Part shown: piece after piece, positions 26,528-33,341 of the stretch
Position numbering within the stretch: the first letter of the stretch is position 1
Layout of the letters: every line of letters starts with the position of its first letter
NCBI GenBank assembly: GCA_965221345.1
Contig: CBDCSD010000002.1
Span: forward strand, 248,001 to 312,000
Source of the DNA: Bin5 sp965221345
Lineage (GTDB): Bacteria > Chloroflexota > Anaerolineae > Caldilineales > Caldilineaceae
Direction of reading: 5' to 3'
DNA length: 64,000 nucleotides
Made by a program: the position numbers and the translations under genes
The notes under the pieces: generated by a model
Seen by the model: the letters and a program-made list of their open reading frames with translations, nothing else
Told to the model about the DNA's origin: nothing
The model's database searches: none

Positions 26528-26676
26528 CCCCGAAGCAAGTTAGCCTGCAACCTCATCGCCACAGTTCGGGAAAAAGCACTTATTCTGGCTCCCGACAGAA
26601 CCCTCTCAAACAGCTTAATTTAATTCGGGTAGTGCCCCCTCAAGAGGCCAAACCCATTTTCGGATCAAGTTATCCT

Positions 26677-27570
26677 CTACGCGTATGCGTTGAAAGGTAG
26701 GCTGGGATTCGGCCAGGGCGTTAAGGCCAGGGGACGGTTGCCTTTATCCCCCAAGTTCTGGAACACGGTGACAGTGTCGCGATTCTGGGGCACAAAGGTG
26801 GCCAGGTGGAGGTCGCCATAGGCGCTCAAGCTTATGTTGGTGAAGACGGAGTAGGCTACCGGCCCAAACACACCATGTGTGTAGAAATGGCTGCGCAGGC
26901 GGCTGTTATCGTCTTCGTCCCGTCGGCGGCTGGCCGCCCATAGCATCTGGAAGTCGGGGTAGTCCGACAGTGCGGCGAAAAGATTGCGGAAGCGGGTCGT
27001 ATGGCGATAGCGCAGTGTCATGACCCGCCACTGGCGCATATTGGCGAATGCGATGGCTTGCCAGCCGGGGCCTAACACAGTACGAAGCGGCGCATCCGGT
27101 GCCAGCAGCAGGGAGAGGAGATTGACGTTACCGGCAGAACTCTTGGCCGCATTGAACTGTGCCCAGTTGAGTCTGTGAAAGTCGAGGACGGCGCGATTGG
27201 CACCGACCACGTCACCAAAAGAGTCCATAAGGAAAGCGGGTGTGCAGAGCGTGCCTAGCGTTGCCCAGACTTGGGCTAAGACTTTCTGGTGATTGAGGTC
27301 GGCGCGCACGATTGCCTCGTCTGTAATCTCACTGGCCATGGCGAAGAATTCGCGGCGTTCCAGCGAAGTAAGTCTAAAGACCCGCGCCAACTCCTGAAGT
27401 GTCCCTCTGTCCAGCCGCACTTGGCTGCCTCGCTCGATCTTGCCCACGATTCTTGTCGTCAGCCCCGTTTCCTCTGCCAGTTTCTCCTGGCTCCAACTGT
27501 TGCCGCTGTCGAAATCAATCTGCTCCTTGCGCAGGGCGGCTACGACTTTGCCGAACATTTTGCGTTCCAC
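26677..27570 (-). CDS. XRE-family regulator with MmyB-like ligand domain, copy A
   Basis: This 297-residue protein has an N-terminal helix-turn-helix (WSQEKLAEETGLTTRIVGKIERG, about residues 25-50). A long C-terminal domain (from about residue 85) resembles the MmyB-like PAS-type ligand-binding domain, with AFLMDSFGDVVGANRAVLDFH as its start. Such regulators sense small ligands, often fatty-acid-like, in actinomycetes and Chloroflexi. The GTG start has GGAGGA 4 nt upstream; an ATG 4 codons later is the alternative. A second copy with about 94% identical residues lies at 30705-31598. It is transcribed away from the NarL-type regulator and bacteriocin-like genes, so it may control itself and them. 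Confidence 0.87.
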   Translation of the reverse strand: MERKMFGKVVAALRKEQIDFDSGNSWSQEKLAEETGLTTRIVGKIERGSQVRLDRGTLQELARVFRLTSLERREFFAMASEITDEAIVRADLNHQKVLAQVWATLGTLCTPAFLMDSFGDVVGANRAVLDFHRLNWAQFNAAKSSAGNVNLLSLLLAPDAPLRTVLGPGWQAIAFANMRQWRVMTLRYRHTTRFRNLFAALSDYPDFQMLWAASRRRDEDDNSRLRSHFYTHGVFGPVAYSVFTNISLSAYGDLHLATFVPQNRDTVTVFQNLGDKGNRPLALTPWPNPSLPFNAYA

Positions 27571-27591
27571 AGCTTCCTCCGCTGTCTATCG

Positions 27592-27613
27592 CCAGATTCG
27601 ACGCTGAATCTGG
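27592..27613. promoter_or_regulatory. Palindrome in the leader of regulator copy A
   Basis: CCAGATTC and GAATCTGG form a perfect 8-bp inverted repeat around GACGCT. It lies between the promoter and the GTG start, about 12-33 nt after the expected transcription start. It is identical in copy B (31620-31641). A likely autoregulatory operator, or an RNA hairpin near the ribosome-binding site. Confidence 0.6.
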
Positions 27614-27631
27614 CATCTCCCTCTATTAAAG

Positions 27632-27659
27632 ATTATATCACCCTGCCCCTCAATATCAA
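27632..27659 (-). promoter_or_regulatory. Sigma70-type promoter of regulator copy A
   Basis: Read on the - strand, TTGATA (27659-27654) is followed after 16 nt by a perfect TATAAT (27637-27632). The gene start lies about 62 nt downstream. The copy B equivalent keeps the spacing with one change in each box. Confidence 0.7.
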
Positions 27660-27874
27660 GTGAGCAATCTCCCAAAACTGAAAGTCTGATCTTCCAGAGC
27701 CGGGACAATTCAGAAAGACAGGCACTATCAACAGAAGTTACACTATATCGTGGAAGCATACGGTGAATCCTGCTCCGCATTGCACGAGGGTCATTGCTGT
27801 TCAGGCAAGTTCCTATGCAACGCGACACGGCGGGCAAACGCTAATCGGACTGTCCGACCAAATCGACACGACCC

Positions 27875-28504
27875 ATGCTCAAAGTATTTATTGCAGATCA
27901 GTCATCGCTTATACGCGCAGGCCTCCGTGAAATTGTCAACGCCGGCGGCGACTTCAGATTCGTTGGTGAAGTTGACAACGGTCATATGGCACAGAGGCAG
28001 TGTCTCCAGGTTCAACCCCACGTCGCGATTGTAGATTCTTCTCTACCCGGTCCTTCCATAACAGCTCTGGTAGACAACCTGAATTACGGCTGTCCGAAAC
28101 TTAACATACTGATTCTGACAGACTCTGCAGGCAATGTAGACATTCAGCACCTGGTCCAAAAGGGGATAAGCGGATGTATTCTCCAGAACGAGTCTGACAT
28201 TTTGGTTGCCCACGCCATACGGACGGTGGGGCTAGGCGCTGTCTGGTTCAGCAAGTGCTTTGTCGCAGAATTACTGCAACATAAATCAAGTAGACTTCGA
28301 AATTCGGGGCAGGAGGACATCCTTTCGAAGCGTGAATTGGAGGTGGCAAAGCTCGTGGCGAAGGGGTTAAGTAATAGAGAAATCGCCTATTCTTTGGAAC
28401 TCAAAGAACGGACAATTGAATTTCATATGACCAATATACTCCAGAAGTTGAATATGAATAACCGGGTGGCGGTTGCGATGTGGACAAAAGAACACACTCT
28501 GTAG
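27875..28504 (+). CDS. NarL/FixJ-type response regulator with degenerate receiver
   Basis: This 209-residue protein has a receiver domain (about 1-120) and a LuxR-type helix-turn-helix (LSKRELEVAKLVAKGLSNREIA onwards, about 148-205). The phospho-acceptor Asp is kept in AIVDSSLPG and the Thr in LILTDSAG. Two usual receiver residues differ: the N-terminal acidic pair reads ADQS, and the conserved Lys after the last strand is replaced (GCILQNES). It may signal without normal phosphorylation or respond to another cue. No histidine kinase is visible nearby. It lies upstream of the cysteine-rich secreted peptide gene in the same direction and is its best candidate activator. Confidence 0.87.
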   Translation: MLKVFIADQSSLIRAGLREIVNAGGDFRFVGEVDNGHMAQRQCLQVQPHVAIVDSSLPGPSITALVDNLNYGCPKLNILILTDSAGNVDIQHLVQKGISGCILQNESDILVAHAIRTVGLGAVWFSKCFVAELLQHKSSRLRNSGQEDILSKRELEVAKLVAKGLSNREIAYSLELKERTIEFHMTNILQKLNMNNRVAVAMWTKEHTL

Positions 28505-28567
28505 ACCTCCACAACAGTAAATCATAGACTCGAATTCTCCCCCACTTAATTCGAATATCCCTTTCTG

Positions 28568-28600
28568 AAGGAATCCGCAGGTATGACCTGCGAATTCTTT
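28568..28600 (+). terminator. Hairpin after the response regulator gene
   Basis: CGCAGGT-ATG-ACCTGCG forms a perfect core stem at 28576-28592. It extends outward to about 15 bp with one mismatch and ends in TTCTTT. It probably terminates the regulator transcript; it could instead be an operator before the peptide gene 150 nt downstream. Confidence 0.5.
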
Positions 28601-28746
28601 CGTCCTTTACCAACCCGATTTAGTCGATAGTTTCACCTGGGGATGTCAGAGACCGGTGACAGTTTATGTGCGCCCAGCAAGTCTCAACGAAGCCTACGTT
28701 TTCGCAAGTCCCCCGAACCGGAGAATTTTACACAAGGAGGAGAATC

Positions 28747-29268
28747 ATGAAGAAGCATCTATAGGTAGTATTTTCTACGCTGGTTCTTTTCAGCGTCCTG
28801 GCGATGCCAGCGCAGGCGGCAGACAATACAACATTCGACACTGACCGGCCCAACTCTTCCGCCCCAAGTAATTGCCAGCCAGAGATGACAAACGGTGCCA
28901 CTTTTCTGCCCCATGAGACAACTGGCAATAACGGGCAGTGCGAAATGTGCCGCTGGAAATGCGCAGAGCCGCGCACAAGGGAGGAAAACTGCGGCGAAAT
29001 ACGAAGATGGGTATGTAATCCAATAACAATCTTTGTTACCACAGCCGGGGGAGCTTCCTGCGGCCTCGCCAGCAGGGGGCTCGCACTAGGAGGCTGTGCC
29101 GTAGCGGGGTACTACATCACAGAGCTTGCATGCGACTGGGTCATAAAGCCGCTGACGTGCATAGTACCTGCAGGCTGCAACAGACATGAAAAAATATGTG
29201 AAGACGTGCCTTGCATAATAAACACTACCCCAAGCAATCAATATGACTCGCAGAGATCGGATAGATAG
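28747..29268 (+). CDS. Cys-rich secreted peptide precursor, halocin C8-like, with an amber codon in the signal peptide
   Basis: An AAGGAGG box 6 nt before ATG 28747 starts a frame that would encode a perfect signal peptide (start MKKHL, then VVFSTLVLFSVLAMPAQA, cleavage before ADN), except that codon 6 (28762-28764) is TAG. The frame then stays open for 168 codons. The predicted mature protein, about 150 residues, has 13 cysteines. It includes CEMCRWKC, a Gly/Ala-rich hydrophobic core TAGGASCGLASRGLALGGC followed by AVAGYYITELAC, and a Cys-rich tail. The Cys-flanked hydrophobic core resembles the archaeal bacteriocin halocin C8, from memory. Either the gene was silenced by one base change (TTG to TAG would do it), the amber is read through, or translation starts at ATG 28804, which lacks the signal. 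Function is inferred. Confidence 0.6.
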
Positions 29269-29317
29269 GTCGGAATATGTGTGCCCTCAGCGCCAGCCTT
29301 CCCCCGGCCGGCGCTTG

Positions 29318-29674
29318 TCAGACCGCCGGGCTATTTCCTCCGCCCCCGCCGCAACCATGCATTAACCGCGAACAACGCCAACCAACCATACATGCGAACG
29401 CTACCACCCACCCCTTATCGAGTTCAGACTCAGGAAGGAACGGTGCCAATAGCACAATGTAAACGAGTAGTGCCACAATTGGCGCCACAACAAAGGATTT
29501 TTTACGCCACCCCTTTGACTTCACCCAGTCATTCACTGTTCTCCTCCCGTAAGCGTTGACCGCACAACTGACAATGCCTATCAATTGACTGATGAGTCTC
29601 GACCAAATAGGCTGGTTGTTCTCAGTCACGCCAGCAACGCGGAGAAGCCTTATCATGATGATAAGCACAGCCAT
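29318..29674 (-). CDS. Small membrane protein, candidate immunity protein
   Basis: About 118 residues from ATG 29674 (other starts at 29731, 29698 and 29656). It has hydrophobic segments near the N-terminus (IISQLIGIVSCAVNAY-like), in the middle (FVVAPIVALLVYIVLLAPFL) and near the C-terminus (GWVVAFACMVGW), separated by basic stretches (VKSKGWRKKS). I recognise no family. It lies on the opposite strand between and partly across the two cysteine-rich peptide genes. Small multi-pass proteins encoded beside bacteriocins are often immunity proteins, which is the basis for the guess. The start lacks a clear ribosome-binding site, so reality of the gene is uncertain. Confidence 0.4.
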   Translation of the reverse strand: MAVLIIMIRLLRVAGVTENNQPIWSRLISQLIGIVSCAVNAYGRRTVNDWVKSKGWRKKSFVVAPIVALLVYIVLLAPFLPESELDKGWVVAFACMVGWRCSRLMHGCGGGGGNSPAV

Positions 29675-29894
29675 ACATTGCTGTCCACACTGCAACATCC
29701 AGGCCAAGTGCAATAATGAACAAGATTGCAAGGAAGCTGGCGCTGCAGCCCTTTGTGGTTTTTCTTCGTTCAGCGGGCCAAAGGCATATGCCGCTTGTTT
29801 AGCTGCTACCAGATTTTATTGCACCAACAAAGTGTGTCAAGATGGCGGACCGAATTTTCGTGGGATAGAAGGTAACCAGAACGTGCATTTTTGA
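29592..29894 (+). CDS. Second small Cys-rich protein, halocin C8-like spacing
   Basis: The frame encodes up to 100 residues; ATG 29655, with GGAG 10 nt upstream, would give 79. The Cys-rich part runs CCPHC, then two spaced cysteines, then AGAAALCGFSSFSG, AYAACLAATRFYC and KVC. The core spacing C-X13-C-X7-C equals that of mature halocin C8 as I remember it, and the composition (Gly/Ala/aromatic) is similar. No signal peptide is visible, so it may be a truncated copy, or exported by another route. The region upstream of the cysteines overlaps the membrane protein on the other strand. It lies 320 nt downstream of the first Cys-rich gene. Confidence 0.5.
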   Translation: MSLDQIGWLFSVTPATRRSLIMMISTAIHCCPHCNIQAKCNNEQDCKEAGAAALCGFSSFSGPKAYAACLAATRFYCTNKVCQDGGPNFRGIEGNQNVHF

Positions 29895-30023
29895 CCTTGC
29901 CATTCAAAGCGGCCGATGATCATCTAACCGAACGCTACAAGAGAGGCAACACACGAGCCAAAGACCCCTGGTGCAGCCTGGCTAAACTGATCCGCTAAGT
30001 GCCTTTACACGCCAACCGCGTCA

Positions 30024-30293
30024 TTATGACCCTGCTTGTTGGCCACCTGCCGCTTCGCCTAGAAAACATGGTTGCCCGCGAAGAGTAGCGCTCTGCGTAG
30101 TCGAGGATACCGCAATGGGCGAATTCACTCCGTCACAGTATTCAGACGATTTTCTCAGTTTGCGTATGTAATGTACGACAGCATATCCGGCTGTTATCGC
30201 GACAATCGTCCAGGACCAAGCATCGGAACCGATCAGTTTCCTCACCGCGATACCTATCACCGCTATCAAAAGACCTATAAGAATCTGATTCAT
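30024..30293 (-). CDS. Small two-helix membrane protein
   Basis: An 89-residue protein from ATG 30293, with AGGA about 9 nt upstream. The first helix is ILIGLLIAVIGIAV and the second WTIVAITAGYAVVHYI, followed by a basic KLRKS turn; the C-terminal 40 residues are polar. No family is recognised. The frame is open further upstream, but that part overlaps repeat copy B and has no family features. Its place beside the Cys-rich peptide genes makes it another immunity candidate; a lineage-specific orphan is equally possible. Confidence 0.45.
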   Translation of the reverse strand: MNQILIGLLIAVIGIAVRKLIGSDAWSWTIVAITAGYAVVHYIRKLRKSSEYCDGVNSPIAVSSTTQSATLRGQPCFLGEAAGGQQAGS

Positions 30294-30704
30294 CGATTCG
30301 TATCCTGGGCCCCAAATTCTGGCCCGCGAGGCCGTCCGGGCCGACGAGCACGCGACGTGGGCAGGAGCGTGGGCTTGTAGGCGATCGTCTGCCTGTCTGC
30401 GGTCGGCTCCTGTTGCCATCTTTGCAACCGTAAATTGCCTGTACTGCGCCCTGAGAAGCAGACAGGTCCTCACGATTGACCTGCCGTGGGCTTGTAGCCC
30501 GCGCATGAGGCAGGCCCGGCCTAAGTCGTCGGCGGTCGATAGGCTCAAAAGACGGCCCCGAAGCCAAGTAGCCTGCAACCTCATCGCAACAGTTCGCCCC
30601 AATCAACGTCTTCTGGCTCCTGAACGACCCCCTTCAGACTGCTCCATAAATCGCAGGAGGGGGGCCCTCAGGAGGACAAACTCATTCGCGGATCGAGTTA
30701 ACCC

Positions 30705-31598
30705 CTAGGCGAAGGTGCCACAGGGAAGACTGAGATTCGGCCAGGGCGTTAAGGCCAGGGGACGGTTGCCCTTATCCCCCAAGTTCTGGAACACGGTGAC
30801 AGTGTCGCGATTCTGGGGCACAAAGGTGGCCAGGTGGAGGTCGCCATAGGCGCTCAAGCTTATGTTAGTGAAGACGGTGTAGGCTACCGGCCCAAACACA
30901 CCATGTGTGTAGAAATGGCTACGCAGGCGGCTGTTATCGTCTTCGTCCCGTCGGCGGCTGGCCGCCCATAGCATCTGGAAGTCGGGGTAGTCCGACAGAG
31001 TGGCGAAAAGTTGGCGGAAGCGGGTCGTGTGGCGATAGCGCAGTGTCATGACCCGCCACTGGCGCATATTGGCGAGTGCGATGGCTTGCCAGCCGGGGCC
31101 CAACACAGTACGAAGCGGCGCATCCGGTGCCAGCAGCAGGGAGAGGAGATTGACGTTTCCGGCAGAACTCCTTGCCGCATTGAACTGTGCCCAGGTGAGC
31201 TTGTGAAAGTCAAGGACGGCGCGGTTGGCGCCGACCAGGTCACCAAAAGAGTCCATGAGGAAAGCAGGGGTGCAGAGCGTGCCTAGCGTTGCCCAGACTT
31301 GGGCTAAGACTTTCTGGTGATTGAGGTCGGCGCGCACGATTGCCTCGTCTGTAATCTCACTGGCCATGGCGAAGAATTCGCGGCGTTCCAGCGAAGTAAG
31401 TCTATAGACCCGCGCCAACTCCTGAAGTGTCCCTCTGTCCAGCCGCACTTGGCTGCCCCGCTCGATTTTGCCTACGATTCTTGTCGTCAGCCCCGTTTCC
31501 TTTGCCAGTTTCTCCTGGCTCCAGCTGTAGCCGCTGTCGAAATCGATCTGCTCCTTACGCAGGGCGGCTACGACTTTGCCGAACATTTTGCGTTCCAC
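30705..31598 (-). CDS. XRE-family regulator with MmyB-like ligand domain, copy B
   Basis: This 297-residue protein differs from copy A (26677-27570) at under 20 positions. Changes include AEE to AKE in the helix-turn-helix, VVG to LVG and HRLN to HKLT in the ligand domain, and a different C-terminal tail (CGTFA for FNAYA). The recognition helix is unchanged, so both copies should bind the same operator. The start is GTG with GGAGGA. It is divergent from the lipoprotein gene at 32015, as copy A is divergent from the NarL-type regulator, so each copy faces a different accessory gene. Confidence 0.87.
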   Translation of the reverse strand: MERKMFGKVVAALRKEQIDFDSGYSWSQEKLAKETGLTTRIVGKIERGSQVRLDRGTLQELARVYRLTSLERREFFAMASEITDEAIVRADLNHQKVLAQVWATLGTLCTPAFLMDSFGDLVGANRAVLDFHKLTWAQFNAARSSAGNVNLLSLLLAPDAPLRTVLGPGWQAIALANMRQWRVMTLRYRHTTRFRQLFATLSDYPDFQMLWAASRRRDEDDNSRLRSHFYTHGVFGPVAYTVFTNISLSAYGDLHLATFVPQNRDTVTVFQNLGDKGNRPLALTPWPNLSLPCGTFA

Positions 31599-31619
31599 AG
31601 CTTCCTCCGCTGTCTATCG

Positions 31620-31641
31620 CCAGATTCGACGCTGAATCTGG
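31620..31641. promoter_or_regulatory. Palindrome in the leader of regulator copy B
   Basis: Same perfect 8-bp inverted repeat (CCAGATTC / GAATCTGG) as in copy A, at the same distance from the GTG start. Likely operator for the XRE regulator or a leader hairpin. Confidence 0.6.
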
Positions 31642-31659
31642 CATCTCCCTCTATTAAAG

Positions 31660-31687
31660 ATTGTATCACCTTGCACCCCAACATCAA
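31660..31687 (-). promoter_or_regulatory. Sigma70-type promoter of regulator copy B
   Basis: On the - strand TTGATG (31687-31682), a 16-nt spacer, then TACAAT (31665-31660). The position matches the promoter of copy A. Both boxes deviate by one base from copy A, so expression may be weaker. Confidence 0.6.
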
Positions 31688-32014
31688 GTTAGCAATCTAC
31701 CAAAACTGAAAGTCTGATCTTCCGAAATCGGTACATATCAGGAAGCCAGACCCTTTCAAGGTGAGTTACACTAGATAGTGGAAAAATACAACGGTTCCTC
31801 TTCCTCACTGTACGAGCGTTAAGGTTGGCCCCAACGGCCAGACCACCAGACACAAAATGTTTTCTGTACTTGGCCGCAAGACCCGGACGAAGAGCCAAGA
31901 TGTATGATGGAGCGATTGACCAGACATGTGGGGGTAGTGCGATGGTCAAGAAACGGCGGCGACACACGCAGCTCTGAAAGTTTCGAGACTCTCAGCTACT
32001 TAGGAGACTTGCCC

Positions 32015-32686
32015 ATGTTTAAGAAACTCCTGATCGTCGGACTCGCGCTTCTTACCGCAGCCTGTGTGCCTATTCCGTCAGAGCCGCCGGCAGCATCAGA
32101 ACCACCGCAAACGACAGAGCAACTCGCTGATTGCCCCGGTGGTTATCTTGACATGCTGCCCGGCCAGAGTGCCAACGACCCCATCTCGACCGATGTGCCG
32201 GATTACATAGATATTGTCGGAGTAGATTCCAGCTTGGATGGAGAAACCCTGACGGCTATTTTCTATCTCAGAGGTATTCCTGAAGACATGGCGTTCAACA
32301 GAAAGGGTGTCGAAAATATGCACCTGGAATATATGTGGACTGTTGAAATCGACATTGAGGGCGATAACAAAGTCACACCCGATCAGACCGATTACACGTT
32401 TGCCACCTTTTATTCAGCCAGTAGGGTTTTGGCAGACACACCAGCCCAAACCCGCCCATTCGAAAACGCAGTTCAAACGGAGGTGTGGAAAAATAAGCAC
32501 TATCCCGAAAAGAACGAAACCCACTGGATAAGCGTGCCCGTTTATCCCCGCCTGATCGTTTCTCACGAAGACAACACGCTTACACTTGTCGGCCGGATTC
32601 CGGGTATCACTGACGAGTCGACCATCTCGTTCTCGACCTTTGATATCCTGCTGGGACAGGATGGCGTCTCGTGCCGACCTAGCTGA
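32015..32686 (+). CDS. Lipoprotein of unknown function
   Basis: This 223-residue protein has a clear lipoprotein signal (LLIVGLALLTAAC, lipid-carrying Cys17) and a Pro/Ser/Thr linker. A globular part follows, starting about residue 50 (DVPDYIDIVGVDSSLDGETL, then FYLRGIPEDMAFN) and ending in a beta-rich segment. The phrase D-L-G--LTA-F-LRG resembles repeats in secreted proteins that describe small beta-sandwich domains, but no family is certain. TAGGAG lies 8-9 nt before the ATG. A decayed second copy follows 90 nt downstream, so the gene was duplicated. Confidence 0.8.
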   Translation: MFKKLLIVGLALLTAACVPIPSEPPAASEPPQTTEQLADCPGGYLDMLPGQSANDPISTDVPDYIDIVGVDSSLDGETLTAIFYLRGIPEDMAFNRKGVENMHLEYMWTVEIDIEGDNKVTPDQTDYTFATFYSASRVLADTPAQTRPFENAVQTEVWKNKHYPEKNETHWISVPVYPRLIVSHEDNTLTLVGRIPGITDESTISFSTFDILLGQDGVSCRPS

Positions 32687-32695
32687 TGCGAGTCA

Positions 32696-32734
32696 TTTCG
32701 GTCGCCCTCGATGCCCCGCGAAGGGCGACCGAAA
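32696..32734 (+). terminator. Strong hairpin after the lipoprotein gene
   Basis: A perfect 13-bp stem (TTTCGGTCGCCCT with AGGGCGACCGAAA) around a 13-nt loop, starting 10 nt after the lipoprotein stop. There is no T-run, so termination may need Rho, or the hairpin may protect the 3' end. Confidence 0.55.
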
Positions 32735-32777
32735 CCGGGAAACAGGCCCCACTTTTAGCTGTCACGGAGCCCTTACG

Positions 32778-33214
32778 GTGTTCAAAGAACTTCTGATTAT
32801 CGGAAAAATATTTCTCACGGCGTCCTGAGTTCCGATAACGCCGGAGCCGACGGGTCCTTGTATCTCAGATGAACGAGCGCTGCTGAGAGGAGAGACGGTT
32901 GAGGCAGAGTCGTCGGACTATCTGCCCAGACACATTGATATTGTCAGAGTGGAAACAGAACTGCACGACCAGGTGCTAACTGTCCTCTTTCATCTCGGAG
33001 ACATCCCGAAGCATTGACCTTCTACCGTGAGGTGGACCCCAGGGGCCAGACCACGAAATGGAAGAATAGGAAGAATTCAGGGGACCAGCGCGCAAAGACC
33101 TCCTGGCACCTGCGGAATTCCCACGTTGTCGTAGAGTCGGCAACGATCACGGCCTCCGTCATGCAAGAAATGCGTTTCCTTCTCCCAATCCTGCGCGTAT
33201 GCCCCACAGATTAG
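32778..33214 (+). pseudogene. Decayed second lipoprotein copy (lipobox Cys codon is TGA)
   Basis: From GTG 32778 the frame reads MFKELLIIG then FLTAS-stop-VPITPEP, matching MFKKLLIVG and LTAACVPIPSEP of the lipoprotein at 32015. The lipid-carrying Cys is replaced by TGA (32826-32828). Similarity resumes (YLPRHIDIVRVETEL, LTVLFHLGDIPK) until a stop at 33015-33017. A TFYREVD stretch in another frame from 33014 looks like a frameshifted continuation and runs to 33214. Two or more lesions make it a pseudogene rather than a recoding case. Confidence 0.75.
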
Positions 33215-33223
33215 CCCCTTTTT

Positions 33224-33252
33224 TTGAACGCCCATTTGCCCTGGAGTAGAAT
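33224..33252 (+). promoter_or_regulatory. Sigma70-type promoter of the GT39-like gene
   Basis: TTGAAC (33224-33229), a 17-nt spacer, then TAGAAT (33247-33252), about 90 nt before the GTG start at 33342. It marks the right end of the accessory island. Confidence 0.6.
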
Positions 33253-33341
33253 GTTCAGAGCCCAGAGGGTGCCCTGAGCATCTAGCGGCGCGTCGGATCA
33301 GCTTCCCTCCCTGTGCAAGTTCGAACGATAGCGACGGAATC

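Larger units (their letters stand above)
26365..27760. repeat. Direct repeat, copy A (regulator gene with flanks)
   Basis: About 1.4 kb is repeated in the same orientation at about 30392-31788. Matching features (gene ends, palindrome, promoter) are displaced by exactly 4,028 nt, so very few indels have occurred. The regulator gene and its promoter are most similar and the outer edges more diverged. The 442-nt gap 26235-26676 holds the 3' flank of this copy, a strong hairpin and no recognised gene; the 304-nt gap 27571-27874 holds the promoter and palindrome. Confidence 0.85.
30392..31788. repeat. Direct repeat, copy B (regulator gene with flanks)
   Basis: Second copy of the 1.4-kb repeat at 26365-27760, same orientation, displaced by 4,028 nt. 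The 411-nt gap 30294-30704 is the diverged 3' flank and holds no recognised gene. The 5' side (31599-31788) keeps promoter and palindrome; 31789-32014 beyond it holds nothing recognised. Confidence 0.85.

Noticed and set aside
28762..28764. Amber reassignment (for example pyrrolysine) as the explanation of the in-frame TAG
   Set aside because: TAG ends many intact genes here, including the CoxG-like and large subunit genes, and no recoding machinery is visible. A mutation is simpler.
29281..29559. A 92-codon + strand frame between the two Cys-rich genes
   Set aside because: It is rich in Pro and Arg, has no ribosome-binding site and lies opposite the hydrophobic - strand frame, which looks more protein-like.
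26365..31788. The direct repeats as ends of a transposon
   Set aside because: No transposase, integrase or terminal inverted repeats were found; the repeats are regulator genes with their promoters.
32826..32828. Selenocysteine at the lipobox TGA of the second lipoprotein copy
   Set aside because: A frameshift and loss of the C-terminal part follow, and no SECIS-like hairpin was seen just after the codon.
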